Shown in pieces: positions 34,002 through 41,795 of a stretch of DNA of 64,000 nucleotides (positions are counted from its first letter, which is position 1; each line of letters opens with the position of its first letter). This DNA comes from Microbacterium ureisolvens. GTDB lineage: Bacteria > Actinomycetota > Actinomycetes > Actinomycetales > Microbacteriaceae. The notes below the pieces were generated by a model. It was not told the origin of the DNA. It saw nothing but the letters and a program-made list of their open reading frames with translations, and made no database searches. Both the position numbers and the translations under genes were made by a program. The DNA is taken from NCBI RefSeq assembly GCF_015278315.1, contig NZ_JADIJE010000015.1:1-64000 (forward strand), given 5' to 3'.

Positions 34002-34739
34002 TCAGTTCTCGATCGCGGCCTGCACGGGCTGGCCGGACTTCAGCGCGGCCAGCCGCGCCTCGACCTCGGTCAGCTCGCCGACGTCCTCGGGGGCGTTGAA
34101 CTGAGCGTCGAGCGTCGACGCGGCCAGCTCCTGCTTGCCGGCGGCCAGAGCCTCCTGTCGGCGCACCTTGTCTTCGAACCGGCCGAGCTCGCTCGTCGGG
34201 TCGAGCACGTCGATCGACTTGACCGCGTCGTGCACCTTGTTCTGGGCCTCGGCGGTCTTCGCACGCGCGAGCAGCTCGGACCGCTTGGCCTTGAGCTGCT
34301 CGAGCTTCTGCTTCATGCCGTTGAGGCCGTCCTTGAGCTTGTCGACGACCTCGTTCTGCGTCGCGATGGTCGGCGCGATCGCCTTCGCCTCGTTCTCCTC
34401 GCTGATCTGGCGCTGCAGCGCGATCTTGGCGAGGTTGTCGAACTTGTCGGCGTCGGTGGTGTTGCCGGCCTTGCGCAGCTCGTCGGCCTTGCGGCTCGCC
34501 GCGAGGGCCTTGTTGCCCCACTCGGCGGCCGCCTGCACGTCCTCCTGGTGGTCGCGCTCGAGGAGGCGCAGGTTGCCGATGGTCTCGGCGATGGCCGACT
34601 CGGCGTCGGCGATCGAGTTCGTGTAGTCGCGCACGAGCTGGTCGAGCATCTTCTGCGGGTCTTCGGCCTGATCGATCAGGGCGTTGACGTTCGCGCGGAT
34701 GAGGGTCGAGATGCGACCGAAGATGGACTGCTTCGCCAT
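34002..34739 (-). CDS. pspA: PspA/IM30 (ESCRT-III-like) family protein
   Basis: Membrane-stress protein of 245 aa, nearly all coiled-coil helix. The N-terminal amphipathic helix AKQSIFGRISTLIRANVNAL and EDPQKMLDQLVRDYTNSIAD are family hallmarks, and the C-terminus ends SGQPVQAAIEN. Such proteins assemble rods or spirals on damaged membrane. A good AAGGAA Shine-Dalgarno lies before the ATG at 34739. The TPM-domain gene lies just upstream in the same direction (98 bp gap), a frequent pairing, so the two may act together at the envelope. Confidence 0.93.
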   Translation of the reverse strand: MAKQSIFGRISTLIRANVNALIDQAEDPQKMLDQLVRDYTNSIADAESAIAETIGNLRLLERDHQEDVQAAAEWGNKALAASRKADELRKAGNTTDADKFDNLAKIALQRQISEENEAKAIAPTIATQNEVVDKLKDGLNGMKQKLEQLKAKRSELLARAKTAEAQNKVHDAVKSIDVLDPTSELGRFEDKVRRQEALAAGKQELAASTLDAQFNAPEDVGELTEVEARLAALKSGQPVQAAIEN

Positions 34740-34837
34740 CGGATTTCCTTCCTATCGGACTTCAGTTCTGGGTCGTGGGTGCTGGTAGGGGGACGGATGC
34801 CGCGCCCGCCGCGTGCGGACGGCTCCTGCGATCGGGT

Positions 34838-36883
34838 TCAGAAGCGGCCACCTCCTCGGCGCATGCGGGTGCCGCCGCCACCGAAGCTGCCGGGGCGGAA
34901 TCCGCCGCCGCCGGACGAGCGGCCGCCACCTCCCAGCATGCCGCCGAGACCGCCGCCCATGCCACCGCCGAATCCGCCACCGGAGCGGCCGCTGTTCAGC
35001 ACGGAGTTGAGCACGATGCCGCCGAGCACGGCGCCCAGCATGCCACCGCCGGACTGGCCGCCGCCGGGCTGCCCGCCGAACATGCCGCCCATGCCGCCGC
35101 CGAACGCGCCGACGTCGTTCTGCGCGAGCTGGATGGCCGCACCGGCGAGCTGGTCGGCGCGCTGCGCCTGCTGCATCGCCTGCTGCGGATCGCCGGTCTG
35201 CAGGCCCTGAGCCCGGGCGAGCGACGCCCCGGCCTCCGCGAGCCGCGTGCGGGCCTCGGCGCCGACGGCACCGCGCCGTGCGGTGATGTAGTCCTCGGCG
35301 GCCGACACCTGGGCCTGCGCCTGCATGATGACCTGGCCGACCATCTGACGGGCACGCTGCTCCTGCGCGGCGGCGTCCCGCACGCCCTGGACGAGCGTGT
35401 CGATCTGCGTGTTCGCCGCTTCGAGGGTCTGGAGGGCCGCGAGCGGCCTCTTGGCGGGTCCGGTGAGCTGAGCGCGGGCTGCGTCCACCTGCTGCCGCGT
35501 GGCGGCGACGACGCCCGCGAGGCGTCCGTCGGTGTCGGGGAGCGCGGAGGCGACGGCGATGTCGCTCTCGAGCTCGGCGACCAGCGCCGCGGCGTTGCGC
35601 TCTCCCTCGGCGAGGTCGGTCGCGAGCTTGTCGATCGCATTCTCGAGCAGCGCGGCCTGGCCGACCGCCTCCTCGGCCGCCCGGATGCCGACGGCGGCCT
35701 CGCCGCCGTCTCCGGCGCCGATGGCTGCCTGCGCCGCGTTCAGCTGCTCGTCGGCGAACGCCAGGCGCTGGCGCGCCTGGTCGGGGTTGTCGGCGACGGT
35801 GGCGAGCGCCTCGGGGGCGTACGCGGCCTGCAGCGTCTGCAGCTTCGCGGCGGCCGCGTCGAGTGCCGCGGCCGCCTTCGACCGCTGCTCCTGCACGCGG
35901 GCGAGCGCCTCGGGCGCATTCTGCTCGAGCTTGCGCAGCTCGTCGAACGCGGCCGCCTTCTCGTCGAGGAGTGCGTTGGCCGCCTCGCACAGCGCGATGA
36001 TGCGCTCATTCCAGGCGCGGGTGTCCTGCTCCGAGTCGGGGATGTGGTCGTCGAGCTTCTGCTTCAGCCCGAACGCCTCGTCGAGGCTCTGCTGGGCGGT
36101 CACGAGCGCGGCCTCGAATTCGGTGGTCGCGGCGTCGCCGAACTGGGCCTTGGCGAAGGCCAGCTCCTGCGTGCTGGTCTTGAGCGCGTCGTCGGTCTCG
36201 ACCAGAAGAGACGACGCACGGCGCTCGAGGTCCTCGATGCTCGGCTGCGGTGGGCCCGCGGGACCGCTCGTCACCTTGCCGCGCTTGCGGCGTCGCAGGA
36301 ACATCATCAGCAACAGGATGCCCACGCCCACGACGACGATCACGAGCAGCCAGGTGAACCAGCCGGTGCCGCCCGACGACTCGCCACCGGGGGCGCCTGA
36401 GCCGCCGCCCTGCGCGTCCGTGATCCCGTTCGCCGCGGCGTCCACGGCACCCAGCCAGTCGTCCTGCGCGAGCGCGGGCTGGATCTGCTGCTGCTCGATG
36501 GCGGCGATCTGGTCGGGGGTGAGGGGTCCTTCCGAGTCCGCCGACAGGTAGTACTGGCGCGCCTCTGTCGCGACGGCGAGGAGGTACTGACTGACGCCGA
36601 GGCCGTTGTCGGAGGCCGTCTGGTTCGCCCAGTCCGCGGCGTCCGCCGGGTCGGTGAACTCGTCGACGTACACCACCCAGAGGTCGAGGCCCGTGTCGGT
36701 CTTGAGCTGCTCCAGCCGGCTCTGCGCCTCGGACTCCTCGGCCGCCGACAGGACGTCGGCCTCATCGAGCACGTAGGCGGTGCCGAGCGCGACCGGGGGA
36801 GTGGCGACTGCCGACGCGCCTCCGATCGCCGTGGCCACGACCACCGCAGCGGACGCCAGCGCTGCAGTCCATCGCAGTCGCAT
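34838..36883 (-). CDS. TPM-domain membrane protein
   Basis: 681 aa exported membrane protein. Signal peptide to about residue 27, TPM domain at about 35-150 (YVLDEADVLSAAEESEAQSR, LDLWVVYVDEFTDPADAADW), a Gly-rich hinge, one transmembrane helix (WFTWLLVIVVVGVGILLLMM, near 175-195), then a cytosolic Ala/Gln-rich helical region to about 590 and a Gly-rich tail ending GGGTRMRRGGGRF. TPM domains are linked to photosystem repair in plants and to membrane stress in actinobacteria; the function here is unknown. The ATG at 36883 follows AGAGGGGGG. It is directly upstream of pspA. Confidence 0.9.
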   Translation of the reverse strand: MRLRWTAALASAAVVVATAIGGASAVATPPVALGTAYVLDEADVLSAAEESEAQSRLEQLKTDTGLDLWVVYVDEFTDPADAADWANQTASDNGLGVSQYLLAVATEARQYYLSADSEGPLTPDQIAAIEQQQIQPALAQDDWLGAVDAAANGITDAQGGGSGAPGGESSGGTGWFTWLLVIVVVGVGILLLMMFLRRRKRGKVTSGPAGPPQPSIEDLERRASSLLVETDDALKTSTQELAFAKAQFGDAATTEFEAALVTAQQSLDEAFGLKQKLDDHIPDSEQDTRAWNERIIALCEAANALLDEKAAAFDELRKLEQNAPEALARVQEQRSKAAAALDAAAAKLQTLQAAYAPEALATVADNPDQARQRLAFADEQLNAAQAAIGAGDGGEAAVGIRAAEEAVGQAALLENAIDKLATDLAEGERNAAALVAELESDIAVASALPDTDGRLAGVVAATRQQVDAARAQLTGPAKRPLAALQTLEAANTQIDTLVQGVRDAAAQEQRARQMVGQVIMQAQAQVSAAEDYITARRGAVGAEARTRLAEAGASLARAQGLQTGDPQQAMQQAQRADQLAGAAIQLAQNDVGAFGGGMGGMFGGQPGGGQSGGGMLGAVLGGIVLNSVLNSGRSGGGFGGGMGGGLGGMLGGGGRSSGGGGFRPGSFGGGGTRMRRGGGRF

Positions 36884-37116
36884 CGATCCCCCCTCTGGGA
36901 CTCGGGTTCCCCTTCCCGCGAGTCTATTCAGGCGCGGGGATACGACGATAGCCCACGACCCCCGGCGCTCATGTGTGTTCGCCGAGAACGTACTCACCCG
37001 CGAGGCAGTGGGGACGGATGCCGCGGCCGGCGCCCGCGCCGGGTGCGACGCGCGGCCGGGCCGTAGGCCGAAGGGTGCAAGGCGGGTCGCTCCCGGTCGG
37101 GGCGCACGACGGAGGG

Positions 37117-37122
37117 TAGCCT
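37117..37122 (+). promoter_or_regulatory. -10 box TAGCCT of the DUF3097 gene
   Basis: TAGCCT 20 nt before the ATG at 37143, leaving room for the GGAGGAGGA ribosome binding site. Confidence 0.5.
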
Positions 37123-37142
37123 GGCCGATCCGGAGGAGGACC

Positions 37143-37985
37143 ATGGACGATCGCTACGGCGCCGATGTGCTGGCCACGGGCTGGAAGGGCCACGGGGTGC
37201 GCGAGCTGCCGCGGGTGGCGGCATCCCGTGATCTCGTGGTGGAGGTGGCCGACGACGGCTTCTGCGGCGCGGTCGTCGGGTCGGCGAGCGGCATGGTGGA
37301 GCTCGAGGACCGGCGCGGCCGTCGCCGCATGTTCCCGCTCGGTGCCGGCTTCCTGATCGACGGCAAGGACGTGGTGCTCGGCCCGCCGGCGGCCGCCCCG
37401 GCGCAGACCGGTCCGAAGCGCACGGCCTCGGGCTCGTTCGCGGCGCCCGAGTCGCGCGCGCGCACGGCGCGCGCGAGCCGCATCCTCGTCGAGGGGCGGC
37501 ACGACGCCGAGCTCGTCGAGAGGGTGTGGGGCGACGACCTGCGCGAGGAGGGCGTCGTCGTGGAATACCTGCAGGGGATCGACCTGCTGGAGGCCGCGCT
37601 CGACGAGGAGCCGCCGTCCGCCGAGCGGCGCTACGGCGTGCTCGTGGACCACCTCGTGCCCGGCTCGAAGGAGTCGCGCATCGCGGACGCGATCGCGCGG
37701 ACCCGGCACGGCGCGCACGTGCTCATCGTCGGGCATCCATGGGTCGACGTCTGGCAGTGCGTCACGCCGCGGGCGGTGGGCATCCCGCGCTGGCCGGACG
37801 TGCCCCGGGGGATCGAGTACAAGGTGGGCGTGTGCCGGGCGCTGGGCTGGCCGGCGCGAGATCAGGCCGACATCGCGCGCGCATGGCAGCGCATCCTCTC
37901 CTCGGTGAAGAGCTACCGCGACCTCGAGCCCGCGTTCCTCGGGCGCGTCGAGGAGCTCATCGACTTCGTCACCCTTCCCGGCTGA
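37143..37985 (+). CDS. DUF3097 family protein
   Basis: 280 aa actinobacterial protein of unknown function. The pattern DRYGADVLATGWKGHGVREL at the start, ILVEGRHDAELVERVWGDDL in the middle (a Toprim-like acidic site) and GVLVDHLVPGSKESRIADAI and VLIVGHPWVDVWQCVTPRAV later are the family core. The Toprim resemblance suggests nucleotide or nucleic-acid chemistry, which is inference. The ATG at 37143 has a strong GGAGGAGG. It is upstream of trmB by 160 bp of DNA with no gene. Confidence 0.88.
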   Translation: MDDRYGADVLATGWKGHGVRELPRVAASRDLVVEVADDGFCGAVVGSASGMVELEDRRGRRRMFPLGAGFLIDGKDVVLGPPAAAPAQTGPKRTASGSFAAPESRARTARASRILVEGRHDAELVERVWGDDLREEGVVVEYLQGIDLLEAALDEEPPSAERRYGVLVDHLVPGSKESRIADAIARTRHGAHVLIVGHPWVDVWQCVTPRAVGIPRWPDVPRGIEYKVGVCRALGWPARDQADIARAWQRILSSVKSYRDLEPAFLGRVEELIDFVTLPG

Positions 37986-38133
37986 CCCTCGCAAGCGGAC
38001 GCTGCAGTCTCCCGCGACCGCTGCACGGATCGGCGCAGCGCTCGCAGGAAGCTGCAGCAGTGGGCTCGCACCGGGGCGCACGGGGCTGCGCCGGGCCGCG
38101 GTGGCACACAAGCGAGCGGCCGGACGGTCTGGG

Positions 38134-38139
38134 TAGCCT
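38134..38139 (+). promoter_or_regulatory. -10 box TAGCCT of trmB
   Basis: TAGCCT followed by 6 nt and GTG at 38146; selects 38146 over the GTG at 38143. Confidence 0.55.
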
Positions 38140-38145
38140 GGAGTG

Positions 38146-38886
38146 GTGAGTGACCCCGCCGTGCCCGAGACCCGTACGTTCCGCGAGAAGCCGGTGTCGT
38201 TCGTGCGGCGGAGCGGGCGGATGTCGGAGGCTCAGGAGCGCGCCTGGACCGAGCTCGCGCCGCAGTTCGTGATCGAGGTGCCGCGCGATCGCGCGGCCAC
38301 CAGCATCCTCCCCGACTCGGCGATCGATCCGGTCGCGGTGTGGGGCCGCACGGCGCCTCTCGTCGCCGAGATCGGATCCGGACAGGGGCACGCCATCGTG
38401 CACGCCGCGTCGTCGCGGCCCGACACCGACTTCCTCGCCATCGAGGTGTTCCGGGCGGGGCTCGCCCGCACCATGCTCGACGCCGAGCGTGCCGGAGCCC
38501 ACAACCTCCGCCTCGTCGAAGCGAACGCACCGGAGGTGCTGCAGCATCTGCTGCCCCCGGCATCCGTCGACGAACTGTGGGTGTTCTTCCCCGACCCGTG
38601 GCACAAGAAGAAGCACACGAAGCGGCGCCTGGTCGCCGACGGCTTCGCGTCGATCGCGGCGGGGGCGCTGAAGGACGGCGGGATGCTGCGCCTCGCGACC
38701 GACTGGGAGGACTACGCGCTGCAGATGCGCGAGGTGCTGGCGGCGGCGCCGGAGTTCGAGGCCGCCTTCGAGGGCGATTGGGCGCCGCGCTTCGACGGTC
38801 GCGTGCTCACGGCCTTCGAGCGCAAGGGCGCGCGCGTGGGACGCGACATCCGCGATCTCGCGTATCGCCGCGTCGCCAGGTCATGA
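38146..38886 (+). CDS. trmB: tRNA (guanosine(46)-N7)-methyltransferase
   Basis: SAM-dependent enzyme making m7G46 in tRNA, 246 aa. SAM site VAEIGSGQGHAIVHAA, then FLAIEVFRAGLARTML, the family motif VFFPDPWHKKKHTKRRLV with PDPW, and LRLATDWEDYALQM. The N-terminal TFREKPVSFVRRSGRMSEAQ is also characteristic. The start at 38146 is chosen from leaderless spacing; GTG 38143 would add one residue. Its stop overlaps the MFS start by ATGA. Confidence 0.96.
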   Translation: MSDPAVPETRTFREKPVSFVRRSGRMSEAQERAWTELAPQFVIEVPRDRAATSILPDSAIDPVAVWGRTAPLVAEIGSGQGHAIVHAASSRPDTDFLAIEVFRAGLARTMLDAERAGAHNLRLVEANAPEVLQHLLPPASVDELWVFFPDPWHKKKHTKRRLVADGFASIAAGALKDGGMLRLATDWEDYALQMREVLAAAPEFEAAFEGDWAPRFDGRVLTAFERKGARVGRDIRDLAYRRVARS

Positions 38887-40208
38887 GCGGCGCGCCGGAC
38901 CCGACGGGCCCGGACCCGCTGCCCGAAGCGGCTCCGGCCGCGCGCCGCGATCCGTGGCGGTTCGTGCGGCCGCTCGCGCACCGCGACTTCCGCATGCTCT
39001 TCGGCGCGGTGGTGCTCTCGATCTTCGGGGCCGGCATGTGGGCCGTCGTCATGGTCTACACGGTCATCGGCGCCGGCGGCGGGCCGATCGAGCTGTCGGC
39101 GGTGGCCGCGGCGAACGCCGTGGGGCTGCTCGTGTGCGCGATCCCCGGCGGCATCGCCGCGGATCGCATCCCGCGCAGGCTCCTGCTGCGAGTGGTCGAG
39201 CTGGTCAACCTGCTCGCGATCACGTCGATCGCGGTGGCGGGCGTGTTCGGTGCCGTGACCATCCCGCACCTGGCCGTCGTCGCCTTCGTGCTGGGCGCCG
39301 GCGCCGGCTTCTTCTTCCCCGCGTACAGCGCGATCCTGCCCCGCATCCTGCCGCCTGCCCAGCTGCTCGCGGCCAACGGGCTGGAGGGAGCGATCCGTCC
39401 GGCCCTGCAGCAGGCCGCCGGACCTGCGGCGGCGGGCGTGATCGTCGCCGCGGTGCTCGCGCCCGCGCACGCCGCGTGGGGAGTCGTCGCCGCCCACGCG
39501 GTCGCGCTCGTGCTGCTGATGCTCGTTCGCCCGGAGCCGCCCGCGGCGCCGGGAGAGGTGCACGAGCCGCCCGAGGGGGTGCGGGGCGTCCTCCACGATC
39601 TGCGCGAGGCCGTCGGGTTCACGGTGCGCACGCCGTGGCTCCTGTGGACGCTGCTGTTCGCCACCGGCTGGGTGCTCGTGTTCGTCGGGCCGGAGGAGGT
39701 GCTGCTGCCGTTCATCACGCGCGAGCGGGTGGGCGAAGACCCACGACTGTTCGGCTTCCTCCTCGCGATCTACGGCGTAGGCGGCGTGCTCGGGTCGATC
39801 GTCGTCTCGTCGATGAAGCTGCCCCGGCGCTACCTCACGGTGATGATGGGCGTATGGGGCATGAGCACACTGCCCTTCGCTGTCGTCGGGATCACGCACC
39901 AGTACTGGCTCATGGCGCTGTGCCTCTTCATCGTGGGCTTCGGCTTCAGCTACGGCAACGTCATCTGGGGGACGCTCCTGCAGCGGCGCGTGCCCCGGCA
40001 CATGCTGGGGCGCATCTCGAGCCTGGACTTCTTCGTCTCACTCGCCCTCATGCCGCTGTCGATGGCGCTCGCCGGCCCCCTCGCCGAGGTGATCCCGATC
40101 CAGGCGATCTTCATCGCCGCCGGCGTGATCCCGCTCCTGCTCGGCGCGCTCGCGTACGTCGTCGCGCGCATGCCGCAGGATGAGATCGCCCATCCGCTCG
40201 ACCACTGA
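38883..40208 (+). CDS. MFS transporter (EntS/MFS_3-like exporter)
   Basis: 441 aa with about twelve transmembrane helices. After a 30-residue Pro-rich tail, FVRPLAHRDFRMLFGAVVLS is the usual start of the MFS_3 exporters. The A-motif-like loop is IPGGIAADRIPRRLLLRVVE, and LGRISSLDFFVSLALMPLSM near the end is conserved in this group, which includes enterobactin and macrolide exporters. The substrate is unknown. The start overlaps trmB by ATGA. Confidence 0.9.
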   Translation: MSGAPDPTGPDPLPEAAPAARRDPWRFVRPLAHRDFRMLFGAVVLSIFGAGMWAVVMVYTVIGAGGGPIELSAVAAANAVGLLVCAIPGGIAADRIPRRLLLRVVELVNLLAITSIAVAGVFGAVTIPHLAVVAFVLGAGAGFFFPAYSAILPRILPPAQLLAANGLEGAIRPALQQAAGPAAAGVIVAAVLAPAHAAWGVVAAHAVALVLLMLVRPEPPAAPGEVHEPPEGVRGVLHDLREAVGFTVRTPWLLWTLLFATGWVLVFVGPEEVLLPFITRERVGEDPRLFGFLLAIYGVGGVLGSIVVSSMKLPRRYLTVMMGVWGMSTLPFAVVGITHQYWLMALCLFIVGFGFSYGNVIWGTLLQRRVPRHMLGRISSLDFFVSLALMPLSMALAGPLAEVIPIQAIFIAAGVIPLLLGALAYVVARMPQDEIAHPLDH

Positions 40209-40239
40209 TCGTCCCCCGACCCCTCAGGAGCCGCCGCGC

Positions 40240-41157
40240 ATGCCCGCACACCCCGATGTCGCCGTCGTCCCGGTGGTCCGAGCCTGGTCGTGGCGGCTGG
40301 TGCCGGCGCTCCTCGTGTGCCTCGCGGCGCCGGCGTTCTTCGTGGCGCGGATCCCGTGGCTCGGCTGGGTGCTGCTGGCGGCCGGTCTTCTCGCGGCCCT
40401 CGTCGCGGAACGGACGGATGCCGCAGCAACGCCGGCCGCGGCTGCAGACGCGTCTCGGCCGGGCGCGGCGGGCACCGCGGCCGCCGGCATCCGTCCTCCG
40501 TCGCTGCTGCGGGATCTGTCGCTCATCGCGGTGGGCATGCTCATCGTCAGCGCGATCCCGCTCAAGGCCGAGCTCGACAACCTCGCGATCCTGCGATTCG
40601 CCCTCGCCCTCGGCGGGGCGGTCGCGGTGCCGTATGCGATCTCGCGGTGGGTGTACCGCGATCGCGCCATCCGCTTTCCGTGGAGCGGCGGCGGACGGTG
40701 GACGAGGTTCCAGTGGACCTGGCTCGTCGGCGTGCTCCTGCTCGCCTGGCTGATCCTGCCGTTCTACTTCATCACGTCGGGCGTCTACCTCAACTGGCCT
40801 GTCGTCGACACGCCGGAGCTGATCGCGCGCCTGTTCGTGGGTGTGGGCGCGGTCGGCATCTGGGACGAGCTCTTCTTCATCTGCACCTGCTTCGCGCTGC
40901 TGCGCCGGCATTTCCGGTTCTGGCAGGCGAACGTGCTGCAGTCGATCGTGTTCGTGTCGTTCCTGTGGGAGCTGGGCTACCAGGCCTGGGGGCCGTTCCT
41001 CACGATCCCGTTCGCGCTGCTGCAGGGGTTCATCTTCATGAAGACGCGTTCGCTCGCGTACGTGGTGACCGTGCATCTGCTCTTCGACGCGGTCGTGTTC
41101 CTCGTGCTCGTGCACGCGCACAATCCCGGCATGCTCGACTGGCTCTTCCTCGTCTGA
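40240..41157 (+). CDS. CPBP family intramembrane protease-like protein
   Basis: 305 aa polytopic membrane protein. The putative active site is WDELFFICTCFALLRRHFRF (a DE pair where most members have EE) and the late YVVTVHLLFDAVVFL, with VLQSIVFVSFLWELGY between them. A roughly 35-residue Ala-rich loop near residue 65 is encoded by DNA containing an inverted GACGGATGCC pair. Family members cleave prenylated proteins or serve bacteriocin immunity; the function here is unknown and activity uncertain given the altered Glu motif. CAGGAG lies upstream of the ATG at 40240. Confidence 0.8.
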   Translation: MPAHPDVAVVPVVRAWSWRLVPALLVCLAAPAFFVARIPWLGWVLLAAGLLAALVAERTDAAATPAAAADASRPGAAGTAAAGIRPPSLLRDLSLIAVGMLIVSAIPLKAELDNLAILRFALALGGAVAVPYAISRWVYRDRAIRFPWSGGGRWTRFQWTWLVGVLLLAWLILPFYFITSGVYLNWPVVDTPELIARLFVGVGAVGIWDELFFICTCFALLRRHFRFWQANVLQSIVFVSFLWELGYQAWGPFLTIPFALLQGFIFMKTRSLAYVVTVHLLFDAVVFLVLVHAHNPGMLDWLFLV

Positions 41158-41213
41158 CCCTGGCGTCTGACCCTGCTCGCGGGGCTGCACAGGGGGTGAC
41201 CAGGCGGGGCGGG

Positions 41214-41219
41214 TAGGCT
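41214..41219 (+). promoter_or_regulatory. -10 box TAGGCT of the guanidine riboswitch/sugE transcript
   Basis: TAGGCT places the RNA start near 41226, about 18 nt before the riboswitch core. Confidence 0.45.
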
Positions 41220-41243
41220 CGAACGCGGATCCCGACCGGATCC

Positions 41244-41284
41244 CCGGACGACGGATCAGTACCCGGTACGCGACAAGACTGGCC
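41244..41284 (+). ncRNA. guanidine-III riboswitch (ykkC-III)
   Basis: The 41-nt segment follows the guanidine-III consensus closely: CCGGACGA at 41244, GUACCCGGU at 41259-41267 and GACAAGAC at 41272-41279. The two CCGG copies can pair as the first helix, and AUCAGU with ACUGGC as the second, forming the compact pseudoknot. It ends one base before the AGGAGG ribosome binding site (41285-41290) of sugE, so guanidine binding would control translation start. The downstream gene is the expected guanidinium exporter. Confidence 0.87.
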
Positions 41285-41297
41285 AGGAGGCACAGTC

Positions 41298-41618
41298 ATG
41301 TCGTGGGTCATCCTCATCCTCTCGGGCGTGCTGGAGGCCGTGTGGGCCACCGCGCTCGGCAAGACCGAGGGCTTCACCAAGCTCTGGCCGACCGTCGTCT
41401 TCGGCGTCTCGCTGGTGCTCAGCATGGGCGGCCTCGCGTGGGCCATGCGCGACATCTCGACCGGCACCGCCTATGCCGTGTGGGTCGGCATCGGCGCGTC
41501 GCTCACGGTCGCCTACGCGATGATCACCGGCGACGAGTCGTTCTCGTTCGTCAAGATGCTGCTGATCCTCGGGCTCGTCGGCTGTGTCGTCGGACTCAAG
41601 CTCGTCGGCCACGAGTGA
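41298..41618 (+). CDS. sugE: SMR-family guanidinium exporter (SugE/Gdx)
   Basis: 106 aa four-helix small multidrug resistance protein of the SugE/Gdx branch, which exports guanidinium in exchange for protons. It opens MSWVILILSGVLEAVWATAL with the essential membrane Glu at residue 13; LAWAMRDISTGTAYAVWVGI holds the family GTAYAVW motif. The start has AGGAGG at good spacing directly after the guanidine-III riboswitch, fixing both identity and regulation. A long hairpin terminator follows, so it is a single-gene unit. Confidence 0.95.
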   Translation: MSWVILILSGVLEAVWATALGKTEGFTKLWPTVVFGVSLVLSMGGLAWAMRDISTGTAYAVWVGIGASLTVAYAMITGDESFSFVKMLLILGLVGCVVGLKLVGHE

Positions 41619-41624
41619 CGAGGA

Positions 41625-41670
41625 GACGGATGCCGCGGCTCGGCGCCTGCGCCGGGCCGCGGCATCCGTC
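41625..41670 (+). terminator. terminator of sugE with GACGGATGCC arms
   Basis: Arms 41625-41639 and 41656-41670 are perfectly complementary over 15 bp, with a nested CGGCGC/GCGCCG pair inside; 7 bp after the sugE stop. Confidence 0.9.
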
Positions 41671-41795
41671 CCGCGCGGATTTCATGAGAGCTCGATGAGA
41701 ACCCTGAGGCGCGGTCTGGAACTGCGCGGGGGCGTGTGTGAGCATCCCACGCAGGAAGCCGGTGACAGAGGGGTCGCCGGCGGAAGGGCAACACC

